Shown here piece after piece: positions 20,948-29,406 of a DNA stretch of 64,000 nt. Origin of the DNA: Streptomyces novaecaesareae (lineage in GTDB: Bacteria > Actinomycetota > Actinomycetes > Streptomycetales > Streptomycetaceae). The stretch lies in NCBI RefSeq assembly GCF_000716875.1, contig NZ_JNWQ01000029.1, positions 34,479 to 98,478 of the forward strand. The letters run 5' to 3'. Numbering within the stretch: position 1 is the first letter of the stretch; every line of letters starts with the position of its first letter. Position numbers and translations under genes: made by a program. A model generated the notes under the pieces. It worked only from the letters and a program-made list of their open reading frames with translations. It had not been told where the DNA came from and did not search any database.

Positions 20948-21128
20948 ACGGGCGAGCGAGCGGTACGAGCGCGTGCGAGCAGGTACGAGTGAGTGAGTCC
21001 GTGCTGTGCGGCGGGACGGTCGTACGGCACGGCAGTGGTGAATCCGTGGGGTGGACCGGGGGCGGGGGCTCCCGGTCGAACCCTGATCGGTCCCCGGGCC
21101 CGAGTGCAGGCGGTTCGCGCCGGTATGG

Positions 21129-21268
21129 CAGAATGGACAGCTGAGTACTCGGCAGCCGAGCAGGACCCCTCTCTCCTACGGCTGGCGTGTCCCTTGAACG
21201 GTCCGCCCCGCAACCCCACGCGTTGGCGAGCCCGCTCACCCACGTCAACACCAGGAGAATCCACTCCC
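21129..21268 (+). promoter_or_regulatory. Promoter and structured leader of rpsP
   Basis: A -10-like CAGAAT at 21129-21134 begins a region resembling leaders of actinomycete ribosomal operons. It includes the hairpin CTCGG-CAG-CCGAG near 21149-21161, a T/C-rich CCCCTCTCTCCT stretch, and AGGAGA just before the GTG. The rest of the 363-bp gap (20906-21268) holds the previous terminator and no gene. Confidence 0.4.
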
Positions 21269-21697
21269 GTGGCAGTCAAGATCAAGCTGAAGCGTCTCGG
21301 CAAGATTCGCTCCCCGCACTACCGCATCGTCATCGCCGACTCGCGCACCAAGCGTGACGGTCGTGCGATCGAGGAGATCGGCATCTACCAGCCGACCTAC
21401 AACCCCTCGAAGATCGAGGTCGACAGCGACCGCGCCCAGTACTGGCTGTCCGTCGGCGCCCAGCCGACCGAGCCGGTGCTCGCCATCCTGAAGCTGACCG
21501 GCGACTGGCAGAAGTTCAAGGGCCTGCCGGCTCCGGCGCCGCTGAAGGTCGCGGAGCCGAAGGTCGAGGACTTCTCGCACCTGTTCGCCAAGGCCGTCGC
21601 CGGCTTCGAGGACGCCACCACCGGCGTCGCCATCACCCCGAAGGCCAAGAAGTCGGACAAGGCCGAGGCTGAGGCCGACGCCGCCGCCGAGGCCTGA
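21269..21697 (+). CDS. rpsP: 30S ribosomal protein S16
   Basis: 142 residues; bacterial S16 is about 80-90, and the extra C-terminal acidic Ala/Lys/Glu tail is usual in actinobacteria. The core [22 protein letters not shown] and [13 protein letters not shown] is unmistakable. GTG start with AGGAGA 10 nt upstream. khpA starts 2 nt after the stop, so they are one operon. Confidence 0.97.
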   Translation: MAVKIKLKRLGKIRSPHYRIVIADSRTKRDGRAIEEIGIYQPTYNPSKIEVDSDRAQYWLSVGAQPTEPVLAILKLTGDWQKFKGLPAPAPLKVAEPKVEDFSHLFAKAVAGFEDATTGVAITPKAKKSDKAEAEADAAAEA

Positions 21698-21699
21698 TC

Positions 21700-21939
21700 G
21701 TGATCGAGGACGCCCTCGACCACCTGGTGAAGGGCATCGTCGAGCACCCCGACGAGGTGCAGGTGCGCTCGCGCAACCTGCGTCGGGGTAACACCATCGA
21801 GGTGCGGGTGCACCCCGATGACCTCGGCAAGGTGATCGGCCGGGGCGGCCGCACGGCGCGCGCTCTGCGCACCGTGGTCGGCGCCCTCGGCGGTCGCAAC
21901 GTCCGGGTCGACCTGGTCGACGTGGACAACATTCGCTGA
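21700..21939 (+). CDS. khpA: KH-domain RNA-binding protein KhpA
   Basis: 79 residues, GTG start 2 nt after rpsP. The KH signature is [18 protein letters not shown] (the GxxG loop is GRGG). KhpA binds RNA, usually as a heterodimer with KhpB, and its gene sits beside rpsP in most Gram-positive genomes. A strong terminator follows within 32 nt. Confidence 0.95.
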   Translation: MIEDALDHLVKGIVEHPDEVQVRSRNLRRGNTIEVRVHPDDLGKVIGRGGRTARALRTVVGALGGRNVRVDLVDVDNIR

Positions 21940-21970
21940 CGCAGCTGCTCGTTCAGCCGTCAGGGCTTGG

Positions 21971-22007
21971 GGCCGACCGGGACGCATGTCGTCCCGGTCG
22001 GCCTTTT
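21971..22007 (+). terminator. Strong terminator between khpA and rimM
   Basis: GGCCGACCGGGAC / GTCCCGGTCGGCC, 13 bp perfect, followed by TTTT. It splits the usual rpsP-rimM-trmD-rplS operon, so rimM needs read-through or its own promoter. Confidence 0.88.
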
Positions 22008-22017
22008 CTCGTTTCCT

Positions 22018-22094
22018 CGCACCACCCTTCGTCTTCGCACCACCCCTTCGCCCCAACCCTTTGCACCACCCCTTCGCACCACCCTTCGCATCGC
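22018..22094 (+). repeat. Degenerate GCACCACCC-TTCG repeats in the rimM leader
   Basis: Four copies of GCACCACC(C)CTTCG, one with the insert CCCCAACCCTTT, lie between the khpA terminator and rimM. G-poor on the plus strand, so this part of the mRNA would be mostly unpaired. Confidence 0.65.
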
Positions 22095-22140
22095 GTCGTG
22101 CCTTTCGCTTCGGCCCAGGAACTCCAGGAGAACGATCACC

Positions 22141-22788
22141 GTGCAGCTCGTCGTCGGCAGGATCGGCCGTGCCCACGGCATCAGGGGGGACGTCAGCGTC
22201 GAGGTCCGCACCGACGAGCCGGAACTCCGGCTCGGCCCGGGTGCCGTCCTGCTCACCGACCCTGCGTCCGCCGGGCCGCTGACCGTCGAATCCGGCAAGG
22301 TGCACAGCGGTCGGCTGCTGCTGCGCTTCGCCGGCGTCAAGGACCGCACCGCGGCCGAGGCCCTCCGGGGGACCCTGCTCATCTCCGAGGTCGACCCGGA
22401 GGAGCGTCCCGACGATCCGGAGGAGTACTACGACCACCAGCTCATCGGCCTGGACGTGGTGCTGCTCGACGGCACCCCGGTCGGCGAGCTGACCGAGGTG
22501 GTCCACCTGCCGTACCAGGACCTGCTCACGGTGAAGAAGGCCGACGGGACGGAGGTGCTGGTGCCCTTCGTCACCCAGATCGTGCCGACCATCGACCTGG
22601 AGAACCAGCGCGCGGTGATCACCCCGCCGGCCGGGCTGATCGACCCGGACCAGGCCGACGTCGCCGGTACGTCCTCGGCCGAGCGCACCAAGGGTTCGGA
22701 GGGTTCGGAGGGCGTGGAGGGCGCGGAGGAGGCCGAGGGCTCGACGGGGACCTCGAAGGGGACCGAGGGTTCGGGGGAGTCGGAGTGA
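22141..22788 (+). CDS. rimM: Ribosome maturation factor RimM
   Basis: RimM binds S19 and helps 30S head assembly. 215 residues. The N-terminal domain [22 protein letters not shown] and the PRC-barrel ([20 protein letters not shown], then [16 protein letters not shown]) are complete by residue 165. The last 45 residues are an acidic low-complexity tail ([15 protein letters not shown]...), which is longer than usual. GTG start; AGGAG 10 nt upstream. The stop overlaps the earliest possible trmD start. Confidence 0.95.
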   Translation: MQLVVGRIGRAHGIRGDVSVEVRTDEPELRLGPGAVLLTDPASAGPLTVESGKVHSGRLLLRFAGVKDRTAAEALRGTLLISEVDPEERPDDPEEYYDHQLIGLDVVLLDGTPVGELTEVVHLPYQDLLTVKKADGTEVLVPFVTQIVPTIDLENQRAVITPPAGLIDPDQADVAGTSSAERTKGSEGSEGVEGAEEAEGSTGTSKGTEGSGESE

Positions 22789-22808
22789 CCGTCGAGGAGA
22801 GCGGCGGT

Positions 22809-23639
22809 GTGCAGAGCGGCATGCGGATAGACGTCGTCACGATCTTCCCCGAGTACCTGGAGCCGCTGAACATCTCGCTGGTCGGCAAGGCCCGCGCCCG
22901 CGGTCAGCTGGACGTGCACGTCCACGACCTGCGCGAGTGGACCCACGACGTGCACCGCACGGTCGACGACAGCCCGTACGGCGGCGGCCCCGGCATGGTG
23001 ATGAAGCCCGAGCCGTGGGGCGAGGCGCTGGACTCGGTGGTCGCGGGCGGGCCCGAGGGGCAACTGCCCACCCTGGTCGTGCCCACCCCGAGCGGGCGCC
23101 CGTTCACCCAGGAGCTCGCGCAGGAGCTGGCCGGCCGCCCCTGGCTGGCCTTCACTCCCGCGCGCTACGAGGGCATCGACCGCCGGGTGATCGAGGAGGC
23201 GGCCACCCGCATGCCGGTGGTCGAGGCCTCGATCGGTGACTACGTGCTGGCCGGTGGCGAGGTCGCGGTGCTGGTGATGGTCGAGGCGATCGCCCGGCTG
23301 CTGCCCGGAGTGCTCGGCAACGCCGAGTCCCACCGCGACGACTCCTTCGCGCCGGGCGCGATGGCCGACCTACTGGAGGGCCCGGTCTACACCAAGCCCG
23401 CCGAGTGGCGCGGCCGGACGGTGCCGGACGTGCTGCTCAGCGGCAACCACGGCCGGATCGCCCGCTGGCGGCGCGAGCAGGCCTTCGCCCGTACCCTGGC
23501 GAACCGGCCGGACCTGGTCGAGCGCTGGCAGCACGGCGCGTTCGACAAGAAGGACCGCGAGGCGCTCAGCATCCTCGGCCTGGCCTGGGACGAGCAGCTC
23601 GGCCGATTTCGGTCCGTGGCCGGTGGTGTGGAAGAATAG
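22809..23639 (+). CDS. trmD: tRNA (guanine37-N1)-methyltransferase TrmD
   Basis: TrmD methylates G37 of tRNAs reading CNN and CGG codons, preventing frameshifts. 276 residues. SPOUT fold: [17 protein letters not shown] start, [13 protein letters not shown], and the knot loop [17 protein letters not shown] with the SAM site, then [10 protein letters not shown]. Three starts are possible: GTG 22785 overlapping the rimM stop (GGGGGAG upstream), GTG 22809 with GAGGAG 9 nt upstream, and ATG 22821 at the domain start. I chose 22809 for its ribosome-binding site and near-family length. Confidence 0.95.
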   Translation: MQSGMRIDVVTIFPEYLEPLNISLVGKARARGQLDVHVHDLREWTHDVHRTVDDSPYGGGPGMVMKPEPWGEALDSVVAGGPEGQLPTLVVPTPSGRPFTQELAQELAGRPWLAFTPARYEGIDRRVIEEAATRMPVVEASIGDYVLAGGEVAVLVMVEAIARLLPGVLGNAESHRDDSFAPGAMADLLEGPVYTKPAEWRGRTVPDVLLSGNHGRIARWRREQAFARTLANRPDLVERWQHGAFDKKDREALSILGLAWDEQLGRFRSVAGGVEE

Positions 23640-23793
23640 GCGGCTGCTGTCTGTCGCTGGTTCCCTCCTGTAGGGAGCACGTGGACCGGCGCCCCCGCCA
23701 CGGGGGGCTCGCCGTCAGCCGATGCGGCCCGCAGCAGACCCCATTGTGACGATTTTCCGTGGGCGGCCCGTGGCGCCTGCGATGGAGAGCAAC
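23640..23793 (+). promoter_or_regulatory. Leader region of rplS
   Basis: 154 nt between trmD and rplS. It has the small hairpin TCCCT-CCTGT-AGGGA near 23660-23674 and a second C/G-rich pairing (GCCCCCG / CGGGGGGC). It may be an L19-type autoregulatory leader or processing site; no experimental motif can be confirmed by eye. Confidence 0.3.
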
Positions 23794-24144
23794 ATGAGCA
23801 ACAAGCTCGCTGCTGTCGACGCGGCCTCGCTGCGTACCGACATCCCGGCCTTCCGCGCCGGTGACACCCTGAAGGTTCACGTCCGGGTCATCGAGGGCAA
23901 CCGCTCCCGTGTCCAGGTCTTCCAGGGCGTCGTCATCCGTCGCCACGGCGCCGGCATCGGTGAGACCTTCACCGTTCGCAAGGTCAGCTTCAACGTCGGC
24001 GTGGAGCGCACCTTCCCGGTGCACACCCCGGTCGTCGAGAAGATCGAGGTCGTGACCCGCGGTGCGGTTCGCCGCGCCAAGCTGTACTACCTGCGTGACC
24101 TCCGCGGCAAGGCCGCGAAGATCAAGGAGAAGCGCGACCGCTGA
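23794..24144 (+). CDS. rplS: 50S ribosomal protein L19
   Basis: 116 residues, the standard length. Typical core: [41 protein letters not shown], and the basic C-terminus [17 protein letters not shown] with GGAGA 5 nt upstream. A GC hairpin terminator follows 9 nt after the stop. Confidence 0.98.
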   Translation: MSNKLAAVDAASLRTDIPAFRAGDTLKVHVRVIEGNRSRVQVFQGVVIRRHGAGIGETFTVRKVSFNVGVERTFPVHTPVVEKIEVVTRGAVRRAKLYYLRDLRGKAAKIKEKRDR

Positions 24145-24152
24145 TCCACCGG

Positions 24153-24171
24153 CCCCCGGCCTCGCCGGGGG
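24153..24171 (+). terminator. Terminator after rplS
   Basis: CCCCCGGC-CTC-GCCGGGGG, 8 bp perfect with outer GATC/GATC pairing. Confidence 0.75.
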
Positions 24172-24206
24172 ATCGGAGCGCTCTGGGGGGCCGAACGGCC
24201 GCAAGG

Positions 24207-24212
24207 TAAGCT
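24207..24212 (+). promoter_or_regulatory. -10 element TAAGCT for the first signal peptidase gene
   Basis: TAAGCT lies 9 nt before the ATG at 24222, so the mRNA would have a leader of only 2-3 nt. No Shine-Dalgarno sequence is visible. Confidence 0.4.
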
Positions 24213-24221
24213 CACCCCCCG

Positions 24222-25145
24222 ATGAGCACGTACGAACCACCCGCGGACCGCGACGGCAGTCCCGCACCCACCGGTGCGGGCGCGCTGTCGCGGTCCGCGG
24301 TCGTTTCGGGGGCTGCGGGGGGCGCAGCCGGGACCGCTTCCGAGGACGGCGCGGAGCGCGCCGCCGGGAGCAGGTCCGCCGAGGACGTCGCGGAGAGCGC
24401 CGCGGAGCGCGTTGCGGAAACCGCCGAGGAGAACGTCGCCGATGGCTCCGAGCAGGAGGAGGAGCCCGGACACTCGCGCTCGCGCGACCTGCTGTTGCTG
24501 GTGGGGATCTGCCTGACGGCCCTGCTCGTGGTGAACGCCTTCGTCGCGCGTCCGTTCGCGGTCCCCTCCGGGTCGATGGAGGACACCCTGCGGCCGGGGG
24601 ACCGGCTGGTCGCGAACCAGCTCGCGTACGCCTTCGGTGGCCACCCACAGCGGGGCGACGTCGTGGTCTTCGACGGAACGGGCTCCTTCCTGAGGGAATC
24701 GGCGAAGCCGTCGGGCTTCTGGGACGGCCTGCGGGCGTTCGCCCAGGACCTCGGGCTGGCCCCGGTCGGCGACACGGTCTACGTCAAGCGCGTGATCGGG
24801 GTCGGCGGCGACCGGGTGACCAGCACCGGCCCGGGCGCGCCGATCACCGTCAACGGCGTACCGGTGAACGAGACCTCCTACCTGGCCCCGGGGGACGACC
24901 CGTCGAGTGTGGCCTTCGACGTGGTGGTGCCGGCCGGTGAGCTGTGGGTGATGGGCGACCACCGCAGCGCCTCCCGAGACTCCCGTGACCACCTCGGTGA
25001 GCCCGGCGGCGGCTTCGTGCCCGAGGAGAAGGTGATCGGCCGGGCGGACTGGGTGGTCTACCCGTTCTCGCGCTGGACCAGCCTGGACCGGCCCGCGGCC
25101 TTCGCCGCGACTTCGGGGACGGGCGGTCATGGGGACCAGAGGTAG
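24222..25145 (+). CDS. sipW: Type I signal peptidase (first of four)
   Basis: Signal peptidases cut signal peptides from exported preproteins on the outer membrane face. 307 residues. The first 85 residues are acidic and low complexity (cytoplasmic). One membrane segment follows (LLLLVGICLTALLVVNAFVA, about 90-110). Catalytic Ser is in PSGSMEDTL and catalytic Lys in YVKRVIGVGGD; box E is LWVMGDHRSASRDSR. There is no C-terminal membrane anchor, unlike the next two paralogues. The name follows the S. coelicolor sipWXYZ cluster by order only. The next gene starts 17 nt before this stop. Confidence 0.93.
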   Translation: MSTYEPPADRDGSPAPTGAGALSRSAVVSGAAGGAAGTASEDGAERAAGSRSAEDVAESAAERVAETAEENVADGSEQEEEPGHSRSRDLLLLVGICLTALLVVNAFVARPFAVPSGSMEDTLRPGDRLVANQLAYAFGGHPQRGDVVVFDGTGSFLRESAKPSGFWDGLRAFAQDLGLAPVGDTVYVKRVIGVGGDRVTSTGPGAPITVNGVPVNETSYLAPGDDPSSVAFDVVVPAGELWVMGDHRSASRDSRDHLGEPGGGFVPEEKVIGRADWVVYPFSRWTSLDRPAAFAATSGTGGHGDQR

Positions 25146-26085
25146 GGGCAGGCTCGCCGACCGCCCGGCCCGGGCGCGGGGCGAGGCGGGGCCGGCGGCC
25201 GCGGGAGCGGGAGACAGCAGGGCCGCCGAGGCCCCGGTGGTACGCGGCCGGGCCGAGCGCCGCCGCAGTGCCCGACGCGTGGCCCGCCGACGCAAGCGGT
25301 CGCTGGTGCGCGAGATTCCGATGATCATCCTGGTGGCCCTGCTGGTGGCGCTGGTGATGAAGACCTTCCTGGTCCAGGTGTTCGTGATCCCCTCGGGCTC
25401 GATGGAACAGACCATCTTGGTCGGTGACCGGGTGCTGGTGGACAAGTTGACCCCCTGGTTCGGCAGCGAGCCGCAGCGCGGCGACGTGGTGGTGTTCAAG
25501 GACCCGGGCGGTTGGCTGGAGCACGACCACAAGCCCTCCGACGACGGTGCGGTGCTGGGCGCGGGCAAGCGGGTGCTGACCTTCGTCGGGCTGCTGCCGT
25601 CCGAGAACGAGCAGGACCTGATCAAGCGGGTGATCGGCGTCGGCGGGGACACCGTCGAGTGCTGCGACGCGCAGGGGCGGCTCAGTGTCAACGGCCATCC
25701 GGTGGACGAGTCCTACCTCGCGCCCGGCAACCCGCCGTCCCGGCAGCCCTTCAAGGTGAAGGTGCCGGCGGGCCGGCTGTGGGTCATGGGCGACCACCGG
25801 GACGTCTCCGCCGACTCCCGTTTCCACATGGGCAATCCGGGCCAGGGAACGATCCCGCTGAGCGGTGTGGTCGGTCGCGCGTTCGTGATCGCCTGGCCGT
25901 TGGACCGCTTCCATCAACTCGACGTGCCGAGTTCACTCTCCTCTCTCGCCGGGGCTCCGCAGGCCGCCGGAACTGCCGCGGAATACGTGGGCGTTGGGCC
26001 GGTTCCTATGGAACCTCCGCTCGTTATGGGTGTGTTGGGCATCCTTCCGCTCGTCGTTCGTCGGCGGGGCCGGCCTCCGGAGTGA
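25129..26085 (+). CDS. sipX: Type I signal peptidase (second of four)
   Basis: 318 residues, start overlapping the previous gene by 17 nt (translational coupling). A very basic N-terminus (RRRSARRVARRRKRSLVRE) precedes the membrane segment MIILVALLVALVMKTFLVQV. Catalytic Ser in PSGSMEQTI, Lys in LIKRVIGVGGD, box E LWVMGDHRDVSADSR. A second hydrophobic segment near the C-terminus (PPLVMGVLGILPLVV) gives an N-in, C-in topology as in the S. lividans Sip proteins. The Cys pair in VECCDAQG near box D is unusual. Confidence 0.93.
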   Translation: MGTRGRGRLADRPARARGEAGPAAAGAGDSRAAEAPVVRGRAERRRSARRVARRRKRSLVREIPMIILVALLVALVMKTFLVQVFVIPSGSMEQTILVGDRVLVDKLTPWFGSEPQRGDVVVFKDPGGWLEHDHKPSDDGAVLGAGKRVLTFVGLLPSENEQDLIKRVIGVGGDTVECCDAQGRLSVNGHPVDESYLAPGNPPSRQPFKVKVPAGRLWVMGDHRDVSADSRFHMGNPGQGTIPLSGVVGRAFVIAWPLDRFHQLDVPSSLSSLAGAPQAAGTAAEYVGVGPVPMEPPLVMGVLGILPLVVRRRGRPPE

Positions 26086-26327
26086 GCCGTGCCGACCGCC
26101 GGCCGGCGGGGCCTCGCGTGTGGAACCGCGAGCCGGATGCCTTGGAGTGATAGAGAAGTGCAGGTGCGGCCGGGAGCGGTCCCGGTCGTACGCCGAGGCT
26201 GTGCCGGTGTCAGGGGAGCCCGCGGTGGGCAGCCCTGAGGCGTTCATGGTCATGGCGAGCGTGGTGCCCGCTGTGCGGCACTCTGAGCGCGGGCGCGCGG
26301 GCGTCCGCACAGCAGGGAGGAGACGTT

Positions 26328-27371
26328 GTGGGGGATTTGGTGATCGGTGCCCGCTCAGGCGCCGGAGAACCCGAGGGCCCGGGCCGTCGGGTGGCCCGGT
26401 CCGCCGACTCCGCGGCGCCCTCGGCCGCAGTCGAGGACGCGGCGGCCCAGACCGCCGACGAGCACGGCTCCGGAGCGGAGGACTCCCCGGAACGCTCGCA
26501 CCCGGATTCCTCGCATCCGGGACCCTCGCATTCGGAGACCGAGCCGGCGGACGGGTCGGAGTCGGAGGCTCCGACCACGCCGCGCAAGCAGCGTTCCTTC
26601 TGGAAGGAACTGCCGATCCTGATCGGCATCGCGCTGATCCTCGCGCTCGTGATCAAGACCTTCTTCGTCCAGGCGTTCTCCATTCCGTCGGAGTCGATGC
26701 AGAACACGCTGCAGGTGGGCGACCGCGTTCTGGTGGACAAGCTGACCCCATGGTTCGGGGCGGAGCCCGAGCGCGGTGAGGTCGTGGTGTTCCATGACCC
26801 GGGTGGCTGGCTGAACGACGAGCCGACCCCGCAGAGCAGCAACTCCTTCGTCCGCGGCGTGCAGGACGTGCTCAGCTTCGTCGGGCTGATGCCCTCCGCC
26901 AACGAGAAGGACCTGATCAAGCGGGTCATCGCGGTCGGCGGGGACACCGTCGAGTGCGAGGGCGAAGGCCCGGTCAAGGTCAACGGCGTCGCGCTCAACG
27001 AGCCGTACGTCTTCCAGGGCAACACCCCCTGCGGTGACCACCCCTTCGGGCCGGTCAAGGTGCCCAAGGGCCGGATCTGGGTGATGGGCGACCACCGTGC
27101 CAACTCGCTGGACTCCCGCTTCCACATGGACCAGCCGGGTGGTGGCACCGTCCCGGTGGACAACGTGATCGGGCGTGCCTTCGTGGTGGCCTGGCCGATC
27201 GACCACTGGTCGACGCTGCCCGTGCCGGACACCTTCGACCAGAAGGGCCTGGCGGCGGCCGCGCCGTTGGCACCCCCCGTGGCCGGTGCGGTGGGGGCCG
27301 TCGCGCTGCTCCCGCTGGTGCGCCGGGTGCGGGGTCGGGCGGACCGGGTGGAGCGCCGGAAGGACTCCTGA
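26328..27371 (+). CDS. sipY: Type I signal peptidase (third of four)
   Basis: 347 residues. GTG start with GGGAGGAG 5 nt upstream. A long acidic/Ser-Pro N-terminus (about 90 residues) precedes the membrane segment LPILIGIALILALVIKTFFV. Here the catalytic Ser lies in PSESMQNTL (SES in place of SGS). Lys is in LIKRVIAVGGD and box E is IWVMGDHRANSLDSR. A C-terminal hydrophobic anchor (PPVAGAVGAVALLPLV) ends in a basic tail. A 242-bp gap separates it from the second gene, so it probably has its own promoter. Confidence 0.93.
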   Translation: MGDLVIGARSGAGEPEGPGRRVARSADSAAPSAAVEDAAAQTADEHGSGAEDSPERSHPDSSHPGPSHSETEPADGSESEAPTTPRKQRSFWKELPILIGIALILALVIKTFFVQAFSIPSESMQNTLQVGDRVLVDKLTPWFGAEPERGEVVVFHDPGGWLNDEPTPQSSNSFVRGVQDVLSFVGLMPSANEKDLIKRVIAVGGDTVECEGEGPVKVNGVALNEPYVFQGNTPCGDHPFGPVKVPKGRIWVMGDHRANSLDSRFHMDQPGGGTVPVDNVIGRAFVVAWPIDHWSTLPVPDTFDQKGLAAAAPLAPPVAGAVGAVALLPLVRRVRGRADRVERRKDS

Positions 27372-27395
27372 GCTCCACCGGGTCGTCCCCGACTC

Positions 27396-27426
27396 TTGCG
27401 CGGGCCGTGGTACCGACGAGTAATCT
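27396..27426 (+). promoter_or_regulatory. Possible promoter of the fourth signal peptidase gene
   Basis: TTGCGC at 27396-27401 and TAATCT at 27421-27426 with a 19-bp spacer, which is 1-2 bp longer than ideal. Start expected near 27433. Confidence 0.4.
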
Positions 27427-27510
27427 GCTCGGACGTGCCACGGCCCGTCGGCCTTTCCGCCGGTGCCCCCGGCGTGCCAGTGGAGTTCTCCGGTCGGCCA
27501 GAGGTGGACG

Positions 27511-28272
27511 GTGTCGATGAGCAGTGTCGTGGAGCAGACGGCCGACCGCCCGGTCGCGCCCGCCGGTGGGCACCGCGGGCCCGGCGCGGTGCTGCAGGGC
27601 ATCGCGCTGGCGCTCGGACTGCTGATGATGATCGGCGGTTTCGCCCTCATCGCGATCGACTACCGGCCGTACAACATCCCCACCGCCTCGATGCACCCGT
27701 CCCTGCAGGCGGGGGACACCGTGCTGGCGCGCAAGGTCGGCGGAGGCGCCATCGGCCGCGGCGACGTGGTGGTCTTCCGGGACCAGGCCTGGGGCGGCGA
27801 GCTCATGGTCAAGAGGGTGGTCGCGGTCGGCGGGGACACCGTCGCCACCAGCGGGGACAACCGCCGGCTGACGGTCAACGGACAGGCGGTGGACGAGCCC
27901 TACCTCGCGGCCCAGGGCCGTCAGGGCGAGTCGTTCAGCGTGACGGTGCCGCAGGGCAGGCTGTTCCTGCTGGGCGACAACCGGGTGGGCTCGCTCGACT
28001 CCCGCACCCACCTGGAGGTCGACGGCGGGACCGTCCCGGCCGACGCCGTCGAGGCCAGGGTCGAGGCCACCGTGTTGCCCTTCGGCCGGATGGGCCTGCT
28101 CGGCCGGACCACGGCCTTCGCCGGCCTCACGGGCCCGGGGACGTCGCAGCCCGGGCCGCTGGAACCCGCCGCCTACGCCACCGTCGCGGGTGCGGCACTG
28201 ATCCTCGTGACCTCGGCGGTGGGCGGGGTGGCGGGCCTGGCCCGCCGGCTCCGCCGCGGGCGCAGCTCCTGA
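27511..28272 (+). CDS. sipZ: Type I signal peptidase (fourth of four)
   Basis: 253 residues, shorter than its neighbours. GTG 27511 is chosen because AGAGG lies 6 nt upstream; ATG 27517 is the alternative. One membrane segment near residues 30-50 (LQGIALALGLLMMIGGFALIAI). The catalytic Ser sits in PTASMHPSL, without the SGS of the first two paralogues. Lys is in MVKRVVAVGGD and box E is LFLLGDNRVGSLDSR. A C-terminal hydrophobic segment (YATVAGAALILVTSAVGG) ends in RRLRRG. Most divergent of the four and possibly with different substrate preference. Confidence 0.92.
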   Translation: MSMSSVVEQTADRPVAPAGGHRGPGAVLQGIALALGLLMMIGGFALIAIDYRPYNIPTASMHPSLQAGDTVLARKVGGGAIGRGDVVVFRDQAWGGELMVKRVVAVGGDTVATSGDNRRLTVNGQAVDEPYLAAQGRQGESFSVTVPQGRLFLLGDNRVGSLDSRTHLEVDGGTVPADAVEARVEATVLPFGRMGLLGRTTAFAGLTGPGTSQPGPLEPAAYATVAGAALILVTSAVGGVAGLARRLRRGRSS

Positions 28273-28384
28273 GCGGGGCCGTCGCGGCGCGGGCCGCTCT
28301 GTCGAACATCGCCCCGGCCGGCCGCGCCGGGTGGCAGGATCGGTAGCGCCACCGATACGGACGGAAGGAGCGTGGAGAGCCGCC

Positions 28385-28858
28385 ATGACCGCACAGCGCC
28401 GCAGGGCGGCGCGGATCCTGCTGCTGGACGGGCTGGACCGCATCCTCCTCTTCCTGGGCGCCGATCCGGCGGTACCCGGGGAGACGTGGTGGTTCACGCC
28501 CGGGGGCGGCTTGGAGCCGGGGGAGGACCTGCGCGAGGCCGCCGAGCGGGAGCTCGCGGAGGAGACCGGCTTGCGGGGCGTGGACCTGGGGCCCTTGGTG
28601 GCGTACGGCACGGTGTCGTTCTCCTTTCAGGGACAGCGCTACGAGCAGGAGCAGTGGTTCCACCTGGCCCGGACCACGGAGACCGGGCTGGACCACTCGG
28701 GGATGGGCTCGGAGGAGCACGCCCAACTGCTCGCCGCGCGCTGGTGGACGGTCGAGGAACTGAGGGGGACCGCCGAGACGGTCTATCCGACCGGCCTGGC
28801 GGACTTCCTGGAAGTGCTGCTGGCCGAGGGCCCGCCGGTTGATCCGGTACGGCTCTGA
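28385..28858 (+). CDS. NUDIX hydrolase
   Basis: 157 residues. The Nudix box is complete: GGGLEPGEDLREAAEREL followed by AEETGL (GX5EX7REUXEEXGU), near residues 40-63. NUDIX enzymes cleave nucleoside diphosphates linked to another moiety; the substrate cannot be inferred. ATG at 28385 has GGAG 7 nt upstream. It sits between the signal peptidases and DUF2469, as in other streptomycetes. Confidence 0.93.
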   Translation: MTAQRRRAARILLLDGLDRILLFLGADPAVPGETWWFTPGGGLEPGEDLREAAERELAEETGLRGVDLGPLVAYGTVSFSFQGQRYEQEQWFHLARTTETGLDHSGMGSEEHAQLLAARWWTVEELRGTAETVYPTGLADFLEVLLAEGPPVDPVRL

Positions 28859-28875
28859 CCGTGGGTGCGGTGGTC

Positions 28876-28881
28876 CACAAT
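28876..28881 (+). promoter_or_regulatory. -10 element CACAAT before the DUF2469 gene
   Basis: CACAAT differs from TAnnnT at one position. A start near 28888 gives a leader of about 26 nt with GAGGGGA before the ATG at 28914. Confidence 0.3.
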
Positions 28882-28913
28882 GGGTGGACGTGACAAGTTG
28901 AGGGGACGCCTGG

Positions 28914-29240
28914 ATGAGTGCCGAAGATCTCGAGAAGTACGAGACCGAGATGGAGCTCAAGCTCTACCGGGAGTACCGGGACGTCGTCGGCCTGTTCAAG
29001 TACGTGATCGAAACCGAGCGACGGTTCTACCTCACCAATGACTACGAGCTGCAGGTGCACTCGGTCCAGGGCGAGGTGTTCTTCGAGGTGTCGATGGCGG
29101 ATGCGTGGGTCTGGGACATGTACCGGCCGGCCCGGTTCGTCCGCAAGGTCCGGGTGCTGACCTTCAAGGACGTGAACATCGAGGAACTCGCGAAGAGCGA
29201 TCTGGAGCTGCCCTCGGACGAGTCCGGCTTCGGGAACTGA
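28914..29240 (+). CDS. DUF2469 family protein
   Basis: 108 residues, very conserved actinobacterial family of unknown function. Sequence start MSAEDLEKYETEMELKLYRE and the aromatic-rich core FFEVSMADAWVWDMYRPARF are typical. It is acidic and soluble, with no catalytic motif. GAGGGGA 8 nt before the ATG. Its neighbour yraN is the usual partner in order. Confidence 0.93.
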   Translation: MSAEDLEKYETEMELKLYREYRDVVGLFKYVIETERRFYLTNDYELQVHSVQGEVFFEVSMADAWVWDMYRPARFVRKVRVLTFKDVNIEELAKSDLELPSDESGFGN

Positions 29241-29315
29241 CGTTGGACGACTCCGCCCCGCGTTGTCCAGCCGAATTTCGCGGGATCGGGGCTTCTCACT
29301 CCTGCGGGTGACAAA

Positions 29316-29349
29316 GTTATCCACAGGCCCGAGTTATCCACAGGCCCGA
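29316..29349 (+). repeat. Two 17-bp direct repeats each holding a DnaA box
   Basis: GTTATCCACAGGCCCGA occurs twice head to tail. Each has TTATCCACA (29317-29325 and 29334-29342), a perfect match to the E. coli DnaA-box consensus TTATNCACA. The streptomycete oriC consensus is TTGTCCACA, one base different. Confidence 0.8.
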
Positions 29350-29406
29350 GAATTTCCGGGCCTCTCGGCGCGCAGTGGTGCAGCCTCCTCGGCGGAGGTG
29401 GTCACC

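Noticed and set aside
21061..21100. tRNA T-arm-like GGTCGAAC near the rpsP leader
   Set aside because: No matching acceptor stem, anticodon arm or CCA; not a tRNA gene.
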